Positions 8,598 to 17,916 of a DNA stretch of 64,000 nucleotides are shown one piece after another. The number at the start of each line of letters is the position of its first letter. Position 1 is the first letter of the stretch. A model generated the notes under the pieces. That model had not been told where the DNA came from. It saw only the letters and a list, made by a program, of their open reading frames with translations, and ran no database searches. Source of the DNA: Anoxybacteroides voinovskiense. GTDB lineage: Bacteria; Bacillota; Bacilli; Bacillales; Anoxybacillaceae. The stretch lies in contig NZ_JACIDE010000007.1 of assembly GCF_014196205.1 (NCBI RefSeq), positions 1-64,000 of the forward strand, given 5' to 3'. The translations under genes were made by a program, and so were the position numbers.

Positions 8598-9764
8598 TTA
8601 ACGTACCATCATCGTAATATTTCCCGCGGTAATGATGACCGTTAAACTAAGAAAAAACATGAGCGAAACAATCGCTAACGCTGCTAAAATATAGAGAACG
8701 CTTTTGCTAATAATGTTTAAGCAAGCAATCACAGGACCGCCCCCAAGCGGCTGCAATACAGCTGCCGATAATTTATAGACAAAGGAGATGATAAAAATTT
8801 TTATAGCTGGAAAAACAGCAATCAGGAGCACTAACGCGACCCCAGCAACCCCAACCGCATTTTTTAATAACATGGAAGCAGTAACAACGGTATCGGTTGC
8901 ATCGGTAAACATTTTTCCGATTACCGGAATAAAATTTCCAGCAACAAATTTAGCCGCTCGTAACGCAACCCCGTCTGCGATCGCTGCCGTTGCTCCTTTC
9001 ACTGACATGACGCCGAGAAAAATTGTTAAAATCGCCCCGAGCGCCCCCATCGCTACTTTCGTAAATAAATCCGCTAATTGCGTCACTTTATAATGTTCAG
9101 ACAGCGTGCTGACGATATTTAATAGCGCTGCTAAAAACAAAAGCGGCAAAGCAATGTATTCGACGATTGCTCCGGTTACATTCATGAGGAAAAGGACCAT
9201 CGGATGAAAAAACGCTGCTGAAACAAGCCCACCAGAAGAAGCTAACAATGCCAATAAGAGCGGAATGAGGGCAATCATAAAATGGGTCATCGTTTGAATT
9301 GCCTCTTGGGCGTATTCCATTGCCAACCGAAAGCTATTGAGCGCAAGAATCATTAACACCATATAGACGACCGCATAGGCGACTTTGCTAACCGCCTGCT
9401 GTTCAAACGCATTTTGCAGCGACTGTAAAAACATGCTAAACACAGTTAATAATATAAGCATGCCAAGCAGCCTGCCGTTTGCTTGCAATTCATAGACAAG
9501 GAACTTTAACAAGGCGGTCAACCACGCGTTGAACGACCATTCTTTCTCTCCTTGCAAAAATTCTATTAACGAGCCTTTTTGACTTTCCGGCAAAAACCCA
9601 CCGTATTTGACAATAATGTCGTTCCAATACTTTTGGATATCTCCTATATCGATTGCTTCTAGCTGTTTTTCTGCCATTTGCTGTTCGTTAGGGGCAGCTT
9701 GTACTATATATGGCGATAAAAAAAAGGAAGCGGCAACTAACGACAAGATGATCGCTTTTTTCAA
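8598..9764 (-). CDS. spoIIIAE: Stage III sporulation protein AE (SpoIIIAE)
   Basis: 388 aa. A signal peptide (KKAIILSLVAASFFLSPYIVQAA) is followed by about seven hydrophobic segments from residue 100 onward. It is the largest polytopic protein of the SpoIIIA complex and is thought to be part of the transport channel with AB-AD. Family strings include GYIQ-type N-terminal IGDIQKYWNDII and GGGPVIACLNIISKS. It starts 4 bp after spoIIIAD, so it is translated from the same mRNA. Confidence 0.95.
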   Translation of the reverse strand: MKKAIILSLVAASFFLSPYIVQAAPNEQQMAEKQLEAIDIGDIQKYWNDIIVKYGGFLPESQKGSLIEFLQGEKEWSFNAWLTALLKFLVYELQANGRLLGMLILLTVFSMFLQSLQNAFEQQAVSKVAYAVVYMVLMILALNSFRLAMEYAQEAIQTMTHFMIALIPLLLALLASSGGLVSAAFFHPMVLFLMNVTGAIVEYIALPLLFLAALLNIVSTLSEHYKVTQLADLFTKVAMGALGAILTIFLGVMSVKGATAAIADGVALRAAKFVAGNFIPVIGKMFTDATDTVVTASMLLKNAVGVAGVALVLLIAVFPAIKIFIISFVYKLSAAVLQPLGGGPVIACLNIISKSVLYILAALAIVSLMFFLSLTVIITAGNITMMVR

Positions 9765-9768
9765 TCCA

Positions 9769-10173
9769 TCACCCCCTTGAGGAAGGAATCAACCCAATTA
9801 CCGTTTCAATAATGGCGGTTAAAATAGGGATAGCCATCGCTAAAATTAAAATTTTGCCGCCTAGTTCAATTTTTGAAGCGATGGCACCTTGCCCGGCATC
9901 TTTCGAGATTTGCGACGCAAATTCTGCAATATAGGCAATACCGATAATCTTTAAAATCGTTTCAAAATACACCATGTTGATGTTCGTGTCAGAAGCGATT
10001 TTTTGCAACATATGCAAAATCGCGCTAATTTGGTCAATTAAAAAAAGAAAAATGGCACACCCAACAAATACGGTTAATAAAAACGCCACGCTGGATTTTT
10101 GCTCTTTTAGCAACATAACTAAAAACGTGGCGATTAACCCTATGCCGACAATTTGCAACATTTCAATCGCCAT
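9769..10173 (-). CDS. spoIIIAD: Stage III sporulation protein AD (SpoIIIAD)
   Basis: 134 aa with about four membrane segments. EMLQIVGIGLIATFLVMLLKEQK and AEFASQISKDAGQGAIASKIE are the SpoIIIAC/AD family signature. It is a membrane component of the SpoIIIA-SpoIIQ complex, 6 bp from spoIIIAC. Confidence 0.94.
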   Translation of the reverse strand: MAIEMLQIVGIGLIATFLVMLLKEQKSSVAFLLTVFVGCAIFLFLIDQISAILHMLQKIASDTNINMVYFETILKIIGIAYIAEFASQISKDAGQGAIASKIELGGKILILAMAIPILTAIIETVIGLIPSSRG

Positions 10174-10179
10174 CTCCCC

Positions 10180-10389
10180 CTAACGTTGGAACAAAAATAC
10201 GTCTTTTATCTTTTGAAATAAGCTACTAATAACAGAGGCGACCATAAATAAAATGTAAATAAAGCCGATAAGCGTAATCCATTGGGCAAATTCTTTTTTT
10301 CCCATTTGCTCTAGTACGGTATGTAGCAAAGCAATTGCCATCCCCACCCCAGCGATTTTAAAAATAACATCGACATCGATTCCCATCAT
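10180..10389 (-). CDS. spoIIIAC: Stage III sporulation protein AC (SpoIIIAC)
   Basis: 69 aa with two membrane segments. GIDVDVIFKIAGVG and QMGKKEFAQWITLIGF are family hallmarks. Two adjacent ATGs are possible: 10389 is 6 nt from GGAGG, and 10386 gives the 68 aa known from B. subtilis. It is a small partner of SpoIIIAD in the channel complex. Confidence 0.94.
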   Translation of the reverse strand: MMGIDVDVIFKIAGVGMAIALLHTVLEQMGKKEFAQWITLIGFIYILFMVASVISSLFQKIKDVFLFQR

Positions 10390-10405
10390 CGTTTTCCTCC
10401 TAGCG

Positions 10406-10918
10406 TTAAATCAATAAAATCACAAGAAGCAAGCCTACAAGGAAGCCTAAACTTTTCGCCATCTTTTCATAGCGCATTTTTTTGTCAAGTGCATCTTGCT
10501 CTTCGCGGTCAAGGTGAATAAGCGCCAAGGCAATTTGTTTTTGTTGAGCGATTCGGTCATATTGGCCTAGCGTTTCGCCAAATTGTTTCATCACTTCAAA
10601 TTCTCCTTGTCTTAAAGCAGTCGCCCGCCAAATCGCCCGTAAGCTCTCTTCCCATGCTTCACAGACGTTCGTTTCCCCCGTCTTCAGTTTTTCAGCAAAC
10701 CGTTCAAATAGGCGGGAAAACGGGAAAGCAAGTTGTCTTGCTAAATGCAGCGACGCTTCTGTGAGCGGGGTGTGGCCATACATAATTTCTGCTTCAAGCG
10801 CTTGCAACGCTGTTTTTAATTGCCGTAACTGGCGAGGACGTTCGTTCAACTGCCGGGCTGCTTCAAAGCCACTCCATGTCGTCGCAAGCAAAATCAGCAA
10901 TGCGCCAAACCATTTCAT
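10406..10918 (-). CDS. spoIIIAB: Stage III sporulation protein AB (SpoIIIAB)
   Basis: 170 aa with one N-terminal and one C-terminal hydrophobic segment around a helical cytoplasmic domain. The core fold resembles the GspF-type proteins of type II secretion, consistent with an AB-AA pair analogous to GspF-GspE. QLKTALQALEAEIMYG is the family string. It overlaps spoIIIAA by 4 bp (ATGA). Confidence 0.94.
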   Translation of the reverse strand: MKWFGALLILLATTWSGFEAARQLNERPRQLRQLKTALQALEAEIMYGHTPLTEASLHLARQLAFPFSRLFERFAEKLKTGETNVCEAWEESLRAIWRATALRQGEFEVMKQFGETLGQYDRIAQQKQIALALIHLDREEQDALDKKMRYEKMAKSLGFLVGLLLVILLI

Positions 10919-11835
10919 CTTCCCACCTCCGCAAATAGCACCGTTCCTGACCGGTCGAGTACGCGTCTGACAGTCCCTGGGCCGCGGTCGTTCGTCAATT
11001 CAATAAAGCGTTCAAATACGCGTTGCTCGATAAGCGCACGCAACGTCGGACGGTTGACAACATCGTCCCAGTCTTTCCCGTGAACAGTCGTCCATACACA
11101 TACCCCCGCACGGACGGCTTCTAATATCGCTTCACTATCTTCTAAGCGCCCAATTTCATCGACAACGAGTACGTCCGGACTCATCGAACGAATCATCATC
11201 ATCATTCCCTCTGCTTTCGGACAAGCATCCAACACATCGACCCGGCTCCCTAATTCAAATTGGGGGATGCCTTTGACACATCCTGCAATTTCCGAGCGCT
11301 CATCGACAATGCCTACCTTTTGCGCCGAGATGTTTTTCGCTGGGACACCGCTACTAATCGTGCGGGCAATGTCGCGAAGAAGCGTTGTTTTTCCTGTTTG
11401 CGGAGAGCCGATAATCATCGTATGGCACCAGCGCCCGTCATACACATATGGAATTAACGGTTGGGCGATGCCAATTTTTTGTTTAGCAACGCGTATATTA
11501 AAGGAAGTCACGTAGCGAATCGCTTTCACGCTTCCCCCATCGGTAATCACTTTTCCTGCCAGCCCAACACGGTGTCCACCTTGAATCGTAATAAATCCGC
11601 GCTTTAATTCTTCTTCCATTGCATATATCGAATAGTGGCTAAGCTTGTTTAACAGGTGGACACCGTCGTCGGCAGTAACTTCGTAAGGAAGAAAGTACGG
11701 GGTTCCTTTCGCGATCACCTCTAACGGACGCTGGACGCGAAGGCGGATTTCCTCGATTTCGTTTTTCCACGGAAATGACCATTTTTCTAGTACGTCCGCA
11801 ATGGTTTTTGGCAACACGTCTATAATTGGTTGCAT
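10915..11835 (-). CDS. spoIIIAA: Stage III sporulation ATPase AA (SpoIIIAA)
   Basis: 306-aa secretion-type ATPase that energises the SpoIIIA complex. Walker A is GSPQTGKTTLLRD near residue 145, Walker B-type DVLVVDEIG near 215, and ATPase-core arginines lie in between. It is the first sporulation gene of the operon, 12 bp after yqhV. In B. subtilis this operon is under mother-cell sigma E; I could not identify a clean sigma E promoter here. Confidence 0.96.
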   Translation of the reverse strand: MQPIIDVLPKTIADVLEKWSFPWKNEIEEIRLRVQRPLEVIAKGTPYFLPYEVTADDGVHLLNKLSHYSIYAMEEELKRGFITIQGGHRVGLAGKVITDGGSVKAIRYVTSFNIRVAKQKIGIAQPLIPYVYDGRWCHTMIIGSPQTGKTTLLRDIARTISSGVPAKNISAQKVGIVDERSEIAGCVKGIPQFELGSRVDVLDACPKAEGMMMMIRSMSPDVLVVDEIGRLEDSEAILEAVRAGVCVWTTVHGKDWDDVVNRPTLRALIEQRVFERFIELTNDRGPGTVRRVLDRSGTVLFAEVGR

Positions 11836-11847
11836 ACGCCCTGCCTC

Positions 11848-12129
11848 CTATTTATAAATTCCAAAGAGAATGAACGCGACACCAAGCCCAATCCAAAATA
11901 ATTTGGCAAAAGAAAGCTCGTCCGTTAGCGAAAGAAGACCAATCGTCATCGTCGCAATAAAAATGATTGGGCCGACGACCGCAAGTAGCGCGTTGACGGC
12001 CACCGCTTTTTTTACATCGTTTAACAGGAGCATCGTTATTGCCGCTGTCAATTCAATAGCCGCAGATAATACCCGCAACCCTGCCATCGAAAGAACTGTT
12101 GCATCGAATAGCGCGAGCCACCGTTTCAT
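11848..12129 (-). CDS. yqhV: YqhV-like DUF2619 membrane protein
   Basis: 93 aa with three hydrophobic segments (about residues 15-40, 45-68 and 73-92). It matches YqhV of B. subtilis in position (between efp and spoIIIAA) and type. TAGGGGGA precedes the ATG by 4 nt. It is likely co-transcribed with spoIIIA. Function unknown. Confidence 0.88.
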   Translation of the reverse strand: MKRWLALFDATVLSMAGLRVLSAAIELTAAITMLLLNDVKKAVAVNALLAVVGPIIFIATMTIGLLSLTDELSFAKLFWIGLGVAFILFGIYK

Positions 12130-12198
12130 CGAATCCCCCTAAAAAATATGATTAGTACAACCTATGCAGCACTTTTTTATTTCAGAAGTAGGGAAAAG

Positions 12199-12232
12199 AA
12201 AAAAACCCCTTGCTAAAATAGCAAGGAGTTTT
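12199..12232 (-). terminator. Terminator after efp
   Basis: Stem CTCCTTGCTA / TAGCAAGGGG (one mismatch) with a T-run on the minus strand, just after the efp stop codon. It isolates efp from the yqhV-spoIIIA operon. Confidence 0.88.
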
Positions 12233-12235
12233 TTG

Positions 12236-12793
12236 TTACGCGCGAGAAACGTATGTTCCGTCTGTTGTATTAATAATGAGAACGTCGCCTTCGTTGACGA
12301 AGAACGGCACTTGGACGACAAGGCCTGTTTCTAACGTTGCTGGTTTCGAGCCGCCAGAAGCAGTGTCGCCTTTAATGCCTGGCTCTGTTTCCACGACTTT
12401 AAGTTCTACTGTGTTTGGAAGTTCTACCCCAATTGTTTCGCCTTGGTACATCATAATGAATACTTCCATACTTTCTTTTAAAAACTTTAATTCATGCTCG
12501 ATTTGTTGCGAAGGAAGTTCAATTTGCTCGTACGTTTCCGTGTCCATAAAGACGTGCTGGTCACCGTTCGCATATAAATATTGCATTTTTCGGTTGTCAA
12601 TTTGAGCGCGGTTCACTTTTTCACCGGCACGGAACGTTCTTTCTTGAATCGAGCCTGTGCGAAGGTTGCGCAGCTTCGAACGAACGAACGCTGCCCCTTT
12701 TCCTGGTTTTACGTGTTGGAACTCGATGACGCGCCAAATCTCGCCATCTACTTCAATCGTTAGTCCTGTGCGAAAATCGTTTACTGAAATCAT
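12236..12793 (-). CDS. efp: Elongation factor P
   Basis: 185 aa, tRNA-shaped three-domain factor that relieves ribosome stalling at polyproline. The loop VKPGKGAAF places Lys32 at the tip of domain I, the position modified in B. subtilis EF-P. The ATG at 12793 ([10 protein letters not shown]) has GTAGGAGG upstream and matches the family N-terminus. It follows the Xaa-Pro peptidase gene by 26 bp. Confidence 0.97.
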   Translation of the reverse strand: MISVNDFRTGLTIEVDGEIWRVIEFQHVKPGKGAAFVRSKLRNLRTGSIQERTFRAGEKVNRAQIDNRKMQYLYANGDQHVFMDTETYEQIELPSQQIEHELKFLKESMEVFIMMYQGETIGVELPNTVELKVVETEPGIKGDTASGGSKPATLETGLVVQVPFFVNEGDVLIINTTDGTYVSRA

Positions 12794-12819
12794 CGACCAA
12801 TGTCCTCCTACTTCCAATA

Positions 12820-13881
12820 TTATAAAATAATCAGCTCTTTTGGTGAGCGAGTCAGCGATTCGTTACCGTCCGCAGTGACAACCGTGTCGTCTTCAATGCG
12901 CACACCGCCTAGCCCCGCTATGTAAATGCCTGGCTCTACTGTGACAACCATTCCCGGCTCTAACACCGTGTCCGAGCGAACAGATAGCGCTGGTCCTTCG
13001 TGCACTTCAAGTCCGATGCCATGCCCAGTTGAATGACCAAAATATTCGCCGTATCCTTTTTCTGTAATATAGTCACGAGTAAGCGCATCCGCTTCACGAC
13101 CAGTCATCCCTGGCTTAATGCCTGCCATGCCGCGCAATTGCGCTTGCAATACGACGTCATAAATTTGTTTTAATTCGTCAGTAATATCACCAACGGCAAC
13201 GGTTCGCGTAATGTCGGAGCAATAGCCTTTGTAATAAGCGCCGAAATCAAGGGTTACGAACTCCCCTTTTTCGATTACTTTGTCGCTTGCCACTCCATGC
13301 GGTAACGCCGAACGATAGCCAGATGCAACGATAATATCAAAAGAAGAAGAAACAGCGCCTTGTTTGCGCATGAAAAACTCTAGTTCGTTCGCCACTTCTC
13401 TTTCGGTCACGCCAGGGCGAATAAACCGAATGATATGGTCAAACGCTGCATCGGCAATCTCTGCTGCTTCCTTTAATATCTTAATCTCTGCAGCGGACTT
13501 AATCAAGCGCAACTTTTCAATGATGCCGGAAACAGGTACAAGTTCGGCTTTTATTTCTTTTGCATACGTTTGAAACGTTGCGTACGACAGATGGTCTTGT
13601 TCAAATCCGAGCTTTCGAATGCCAAGCCGTTCGACTTGCTTTGCCACTTCTTCGATGAGTAGTCCGGTATGTTGAACAATTTCGTATCCTTCCACTTGCC
13701 GAGACGCCTGCTCAGTGTAGCGAAAATCGGTGATGAATACCGCTTGATTTGGCCCAATCACAACAACGCCAGCCGTCCCGGTAAACCCTGTCATGTACCG
13801 CCGGTTGTAGCCACTTGTAATGAGCATGCCGTCAATATCGTATTCCGCAAATCGTTCCCGTAATTTCTCTATTTTTTCCAT
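12820..13881 (-). CDS. yqhT: M24 family Xaa-Pro aminopeptidase/dipeptidase
   Basis: 353-aa pita-bread metallopeptidase that cleaves X-Pro bonds. The N-terminal creatinase-like domain spans about residues 1-125. The catalytic domain has the two-metal ligands in [38 protein letters not shown] and GVRIEDD. It overlaps aroQ by 13 bp upstream and precedes efp, the same order as B. subtilis yqhS-yqhT-efp. Confidence 0.95.
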   Translation of the reverse strand: MEKIEKLRERFAEYDIDGMLITSGYNRRYMTGFTGTAGVVVIGPNQAVFITDFRYTEQASRQVEGYEIVQHTGLLIEEVAKQVERLGIRKLGFEQDHLSYATFQTYAKEIKAELVPVSGIIEKLRLIKSAAEIKILKEAAEIADAAFDHIIRFIRPGVTEREVANELEFFMRKQGAVSSSFDIIVASGYRSALPHGVASDKVIEKGEFVTLDFGAYYKGYCSDITRTVAVGDITDELKQIYDVVLQAQLRGMAGIKPGMTGREADALTRDYITEKGYGEYFGHSTGHGIGLEVHEGPALSVRSDTVLEPGMVVTVEPGIYIAGLGGVRIEDDTVVTADGNESLTRSPKELIIL

Positions 13882-14327
13882 CGTTCTTCTCCCTTCCCTT
13901 TTCTCTCTAACAGCGCCAAAATGGCCAACCGATAGCCGGTAAAGCCAAGTCCGACAATTTGCCCAATCGTCACTGGCGCAATGACCGATACGTGACGAAA
14001 CGGCTCGCGGGCATGAATGTTGGAAATATGTACTTCTACCACAGGGACATTGACACTAGCAATTGCGTCACGAATGGCATAGCTATAATGAGTAAACGCC
14101 CCTGCGTTTAAAATAATGCCATCGTATGTGCCTTCCGCCGCGTGAATTTCGTCAATAATCTCTCCTTCGTGGTTGCTTTGAAAACAAGTAAGCGTCGCAC
14201 CGTGTTCCGCAGCAAAAGCAATGAGTTGCTGTTCAAGGTCATTTAACGTGTCGCTCCCATAAATGTGCGGTTCACGCTTACCAAGCCGGTTTAAGTTCGG
14301 ACCGTTAAGCAAAAGAAGACGTGCCAT
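13869..14327 (-). CDS. aroQ: Type II 3-dehydroquinate dehydratase
   Basis: 152 aa. Third step of the shikimate pathway, converting 3-dehydroquinate to 3-dehydroshikimate. Family motifs: [20 protein letters not shown] (flexible loop with Arg and catalytic Tyr), [16 protein letters not shown], and [13 protein letters not shown] with the catalytic histidine. The ATG at 14327 is preferred over an upstream GTG because of AAGGGGCGG spacing. It is called yqhS in B. subtilis. aroK lies at 30.6 kb. Confidence 0.96.
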   Translation of the reverse strand: MARLLLLNGPNLNRLGKREPHIYGSDTLNDLEQQLIAFAAEHGATLTCFQSNHEGEIIDEIHAAEGTYDGIILNAGAFTHYSYAIRDAIASVNVPVVEVHISNIHAREPFRHVSVIAPVTIGQIVGLGFTGYRLAILALLERKGKGEERWKK

Positions 14328-14390
14328 CGCCACCGCCCCTTACAAAGAATGTTCAAACAACCTTATTTTATCATAAACTTCCTGCTCCCA

Positions 14391-14906
14391 CTACTCATTT
14401 ACGGTGTTTGGCGCTTGTTTTCGCTGTTCGTTTTCTTGCGCTTCAAAGGAAATCGAATAGCCGATGAACAAGCCATATAACACGTACAGGCAAATAGTCG
14501 TAATGATTGTGTTTCGTTCTAGTTCTGTTACTGGGCGCAAACTTGGCAACATCGGATTTAAGATATAAAAAACGACAACCCAAAGTATCATCCCATATGC
14601 AACGCCGACCCACATGCTCTTTTGCTTCCGAAGCAGTACATAGTAAAGAAGCGCAACTGCAATGGATATTACACCGATGAGAAAAATGGCCAAATAGTTG
14701 CCTGTTTTTCCATATTTCCAATCCCCGATGTTCCATGGCAACAAAAGCATGTTCGGACTTAGTTCAGTGAAATGAAAAAAATAGGCTAAATACCCTAACA
14801 AGCTCCAAAATACGCCGCCGACAAATCCAGTGATGGCGGCCTTCATCCATAACGCCATCGGCTGTTCGCGTTTATTTTGTTCTAACGGTTCATTCGTTTT
14901 CATCAT
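14391..14906 (-). CDS. yqhR: YqhR family membrane protein
   Basis: About 171 aa with four membrane segments (about residues 25-48, 62-84, 93-113 and 145-165). The ATGs at 14906 and 14903 both sit behind GGAGGTG. Position next to aroQ and divergent from yqhQ identifies it as YqhR. Function unknown. Confidence 0.88.
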   Translation of the reverse strand: MMKTNEPLEQNKREQPMALWMKAAITGFVGGVFWSLLGYLAYFFHFTELSPNMLLLPWNIGDWKYGKTGNYLAIFLIGVISIAVALLYYVLLRKQKSMWVGVAYGMILWVVVFYILNPMLPSLRPVTELERNTIITTICLYVLYGLFIGYSISFEAQENEQRKQAPNTVNE

Positions 14907-15092
14907 TGCCACCTCCACTTTTAGTATGACCTTTCATAGGAAAACTCATAATAAATTTATCCATACCATGTCTAACCAATTTTATTTTTGGCAATGATAA
15001 TCATAACATCAACCTAGAGGTTTCCGACCGTTTCTTGTAGAATATAATAATAACAGAGGCGATAAATTTTAAGAAATAGGTTGGTGTAGACA

Positions 15093-16025
15093 ATGGAGAA
15101 AGCGATGAAACCGATATACGGAGGACAGGCGGTTGTCGAGGGTGTGATGTTTGCTGGAAGAAAGCATTCTGTTACCGCTATTCGCCGCAAAGACAAATCA
15201 ATTGAATATTTTCATCTGCCGCGAAAAGCGCACCCGACGTTGACAGCGCTCAAAAAAATTCCGTTTATTCGCGGAATTGTGGCGATTTTAGAAGCGAGCG
15301 CCAACGGAGCGAAACATTTTCAGTTTGCAAGCGACCGTTATGAATTAGACCCGAAGGAAACAGCGCAAATCGCGGAAAAAAAGGAAAGTTCGAAGCTATC
15401 GCTCGTTGTTAGCGTTGCCGTTGTCGGTATTTTATCCTTTTTGTTTGGCAAATTTTTATTTACAATGATTCCTGCGTTTTTGGCGAATTTTACGAAACCT
15501 ATTTTTCCGTCCAAAATGGCGCAAATTTTTGTTGAAGGGGCATTTAAGCTATTGTTGCTGTTGCTATATATTTATTCGATTTCATTAACTCCGCTTGTTA
15601 AGCGAGTGTTCCAATACCACGGGGCAGAACATAAAGTCATTAATGCATTTGAAAATGGAATGCCGCTAACGGTCGAAAACGTGCAGCGACAGTCGCGGTT
15701 GCATTATCGCTGTGGCAGCAGTTTTATTTTATTTACGGTCATCGTCAGCGTGTTTGTGTATATGTTCGTTCCCGTCGATCCGCTTTGGGTGCGGATTGTC
15801 AATCGGCTTGCGTTAATTCCCGTCGTTCTTGGCATTTCGTTTGAAGTATTGCAGCTAACGAACCGATTAAGAGATGTTCCTGTCTTGCGCTGGCTTGGAT
15901 ATCCAGGGTTATGGCTGCAGCTATTGACGACAAAAGAGCCGACCGATGACCAAGTGGAAGTAGCGATTGCCTCATTTGAGCAATTGCTTCAGTTAGAAGA
16001 ACAAGAAACGACAGCCGTTCGGTAA
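15093..16025 (+). CDS. yqhQ: YqhQ family DUF1385 membrane protein
   Basis: 310 aa. The N-terminal YGGQAVVEGVMFAGRK motif is the DUF1385 hallmark. Hydrophobic segments occur at about 105-130, 150-165, 205-225 and 232-250, and EYHGAEHK-type YHGAEHKVINAFE lies near residue 178. Start 15093 matches family length but has a poor SD; an ATG at 15105 has GGAGAAA 6 nt upstream and is an alternative. Function unknown. Confidence 0.9.
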   Translation: MEKAMKPIYGGQAVVEGVMFAGRKHSVTAIRRKDKSIEYFHLPRKAHPTLTALKKIPFIRGIVAILEASANGAKHFQFASDRYELDPKETAQIAEKKESSKLSLVVSVAVVGILSFLFGKFLFTMIPAFLANFTKPIFPSKMAQIFVEGAFKLLLLLLYIYSISLTPLVKRVFQYHGAEHKVINAFENGMPLTVENVQRQSRLHYRCGSSFILFTVIVSVFVYMFVPVDPLWVRIVNRLALIPVVLGISFEVLQLTNRLRDVPVLRWLGYPGLWLQLLTTKEPTDDQVEVAIASFEQLLQLEEQETTAVR

Positions 16026-16048
16026 CTTTTCAAAGGAGGTGGGGCGGA

Positions 16049-16420
16049 ATGTTTCGTCGTACGATGCATCCGTTAATAGGGATTGTCCTTTTTCTTGGAG
16101 CGTTTGGGATCGTATATACACTGTTTGAGGAGCCGGGAGTTCTTTTCCGTCGCATCCTTTTTATTGGATTGTTGATTGTTTTGCTGTATGCCTTTTATCA
16201 TTTTGTTTATCAACGCCGCATGAATAAGGAGCGGGCCGCTTATTTGAAAGCGGTGCAGCAGTCGAAAAAACTATATGTCGAGCGCGACCGAAAAACACTA
16301 GCGAAAGCATCCCAGCCGAAAAAAGGAACGCACCACCGTTTACCGAAAAAACGCAGCACCACACATTTAACGGTCATCGAAGGGAAAAAAGGGAAAAAGA
16401 AAAATCGGGCATCATTTTAG
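16049..16420 (+). CDS. yqhP: YqhP-like small membrane protein with basic tail
   Basis: 123 aa. Two hydrophobic segments (about residues 8-24 and 33-52) are followed by a strongly basic tail rich in Lys and Arg. AAAGGAGGTGGGG gives a strong ribosome-binding site. It lies 23 bp behind yqhQ and forms a two-gene unit ending at a terminator. The tail may bind nucleic acid or membrane lipids, but that is speculation. Confidence 0.85.
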   Translation: MFRRTMHPLIGIVLFLGAFGIVYTLFEEPGVLFRRILFIGLLIVLLYAFYHFVYQRRMNKERAAYLKAVQQSKKLYVERDRKTLAKASQPKKGTHHRLPKKRSTTHLTVIEGKKGKKKNRASF

Positions 16421-16432
16421 CCCGATTTTTTA
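16402..16432. terminator. Bidirectional terminator between yqhP and yqhO
   Basis: Stem AAATCGGGC / GCCCGATTT with T-runs on both strands, between two convergent genes and overlapping both stop codons. Confidence 0.9.
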
Positions 16433-17308
16433 ATATGCCCACGTTTTTAAAAATTGTTCGGTTTTTTGTTTGCCGTAGGCGATTAGTTCGTCGCGAACGC
16501 TTTCGGTCATCGCAAATTCCGTCGACAGCACGTGGCGGACAGGAATAAAGATAATGTTTTTTTCGTGCCGTCGTGAAATGTAGCGAACGTCATGCGCTTC
16601 TTTCATCGCATGAAATAGCGCTTCGTATAGTTCAATAGCGTTACGAATCTTTTTTTTCGGCCGTTCTTCCGGTTTGGTGCTCAGTTGAATGCCGAGGACA
16701 GGGCGTTTTTTCTTTTCGTCGTCAAATAAAAATAGCGGAAAGTTGCTTAACACCCCTCCATCGACAACGATGGATGCGCCTTTTGCCGTATTGAGCTTCA
16801 CTGGCTCAAAAAAATACGGAATGCTCGTGCTCATTCTTACTGCTTTGGCGACGGAAAACGTATTTGGATCAATGCCATACTGCGGCAAATCGGTCGGTAG
16901 AACGAGAATGCGGCCATTTGTGACATCGGAAGCAACGATATGTAAGCGGTCTTTTGGCAAATCACCAAACGTTCGCACTCCTTTTGCTGCTAACACGGTC
17001 GCAAGCCAATCTTCTAATAATTTTCCCTTATATAGCCCCATTTTCCAATATAAGAAAACCCATTTCATGAGGGGAAACGGTACAGCTAGTTTTTGCATAT
17101 CAAGCAGCTTTTGCAAGTCTAGCTCGTCGATCATCGCAATCATTTCTTCGCTCGTATACCCCGCTGCGATTAGCGCAGCGACTAATGAACCAGCGCTCGT
17201 TCCCGCCATTCGTTTTGGCGTCAGCCCTTTTTTTTCAAGCGCTTGATATGCGCCAATAAGCGCAAATCCTTTCACACCGCCTCCTGAAAACACGATGTCA
17301 ATATCCAC
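16430..17308 (-). CDS. yqhO: Patatin-like phospholipase family protein
   Basis: 292 aa alpha/beta acyl hydrolase. Oxyanion-hole motif GGGVKG is at residues 9-14, nucleophile elbow GTSAG near residue 39, and the catalytic aspartate is in VDGGVLSNFP near residue 190, so the Ser-Asp dyad is intact. It corresponds to YqhO of B. subtilis. Substrate unknown. Confidence 0.93.
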   Translation of the reverse strand: MDIDIVFSGGGVKGFALIGAYQALEKKGLTPKRMAGTSAGSLVAALIAAGYTSEEMIAMIDELDLQKLLDMQKLAVPFPLMKWVFLYWKMGLYKGKLLEDWLATVLAAKGVRTFGDLPKDRLHIVASDVTNGRILVLPTDLPQYGIDPNTFSVAKAVRMSTSIPYFFEPVKLNTAKGASIVVDGGVLSNFPLFLFDDEKKKRPVLGIQLSTKPEERPKKKIRNAIELYEALFHAMKEAHDVRYISRRHEKNIIFIPVRHVLSTEFAMTESVRDELIAYGKQKTEQFLKTWAY

Positions 17309-17396
17309 GCTGTCCTCCCCTTTCTGGCGGTTTTCTATATATATAATAGGAAAACAGCTGATTTAGGTATGGAAAATAAAAAAAGAGTAAGAAACC

Positions 17397-17825
17397 TTAC
17401 TCTACGGTCTGCTCATTTTGTTTTTGAATCGTGCGAAGCGTTTCGATTCGTTCGGGGTCTTCTTGAAAGTATTGCACTAAGTCGCCGATGCGGTCGATAG
17501 CATTCCAACTTAAATGGTGTTCGATTCCTTCTACATCGCGATAAATGTTCTCCTCATCAACGCCGATGATGCGCATAAACTGCTCTAGCAACTCATGGCG
17601 ATACACGAGCCGCTTGCCGATTTTTTTTCCTTTCGCGGTTAATACGAGCCCACGATATTTTTCATATACTAAATATTCGTCTTTGTCGAGTTTTTGCACC
17701 ATTTTTGTGACAGAGGAGGGATGAACGGACAATGCCTCGGCAATATCTGATACGCGGGCATATCCTTTTTCTTCGATAAGAATGTATATTTGCTCGATAT
17801 AGTCCTCCATGCTCGGTGTCGGCAT
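17397..17825 (-). CDS. mntR: Manganese-dependent transcriptional regulator MntR
   Basis: 142-aa DtxR-family repressor of manganese uptake genes. The winged helix is at residues 1-70. Metal ligands known from B. subtilis MntR are all in place: Asp8, Glu11, His77, Glu99, Glu102 and His103. The ATG at 17825 follows GGGAGGGGA and gives exactly the family length. Confidence 0.96.
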   Translation of the reverse strand: MPTPSMEDYIEQIYILIEEKGYARVSDIAEALSVHPSSVTKMVQKLDKDEYLVYEKYRGLVLTAKGKKIGKRLVYRHELLEQFMRIIGVDEENIYRDVEGIEHHLSWNAIDRIGDLVQYFQEDPERIETLRTIQKQNEQTVE

Positions 17826-17846
17826 AACAGTCCCCTCCCATAAACC

Positions 17847-17875
17847 AATACTGATCAAAAATAGCAATCAGTATT
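17847..17875. promoter_or_regulatory. Inverted repeat upstream of mntR
   Basis: Perfect 9-bp arms (AATACTGAT at 17847-17855 and ATCAGTATT at 17867-17875) with an 11-bp centre, 22 bp upstream of the mntR start. It is either an operator or a 5' UTR hairpin. It does not match the known MntR consensus well. Confidence 0.45.
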
Positions 17876-17916
17876 ATTATATCATGGGATAGTAAATTGA
17901 CAAGGACAAGAGCCGA

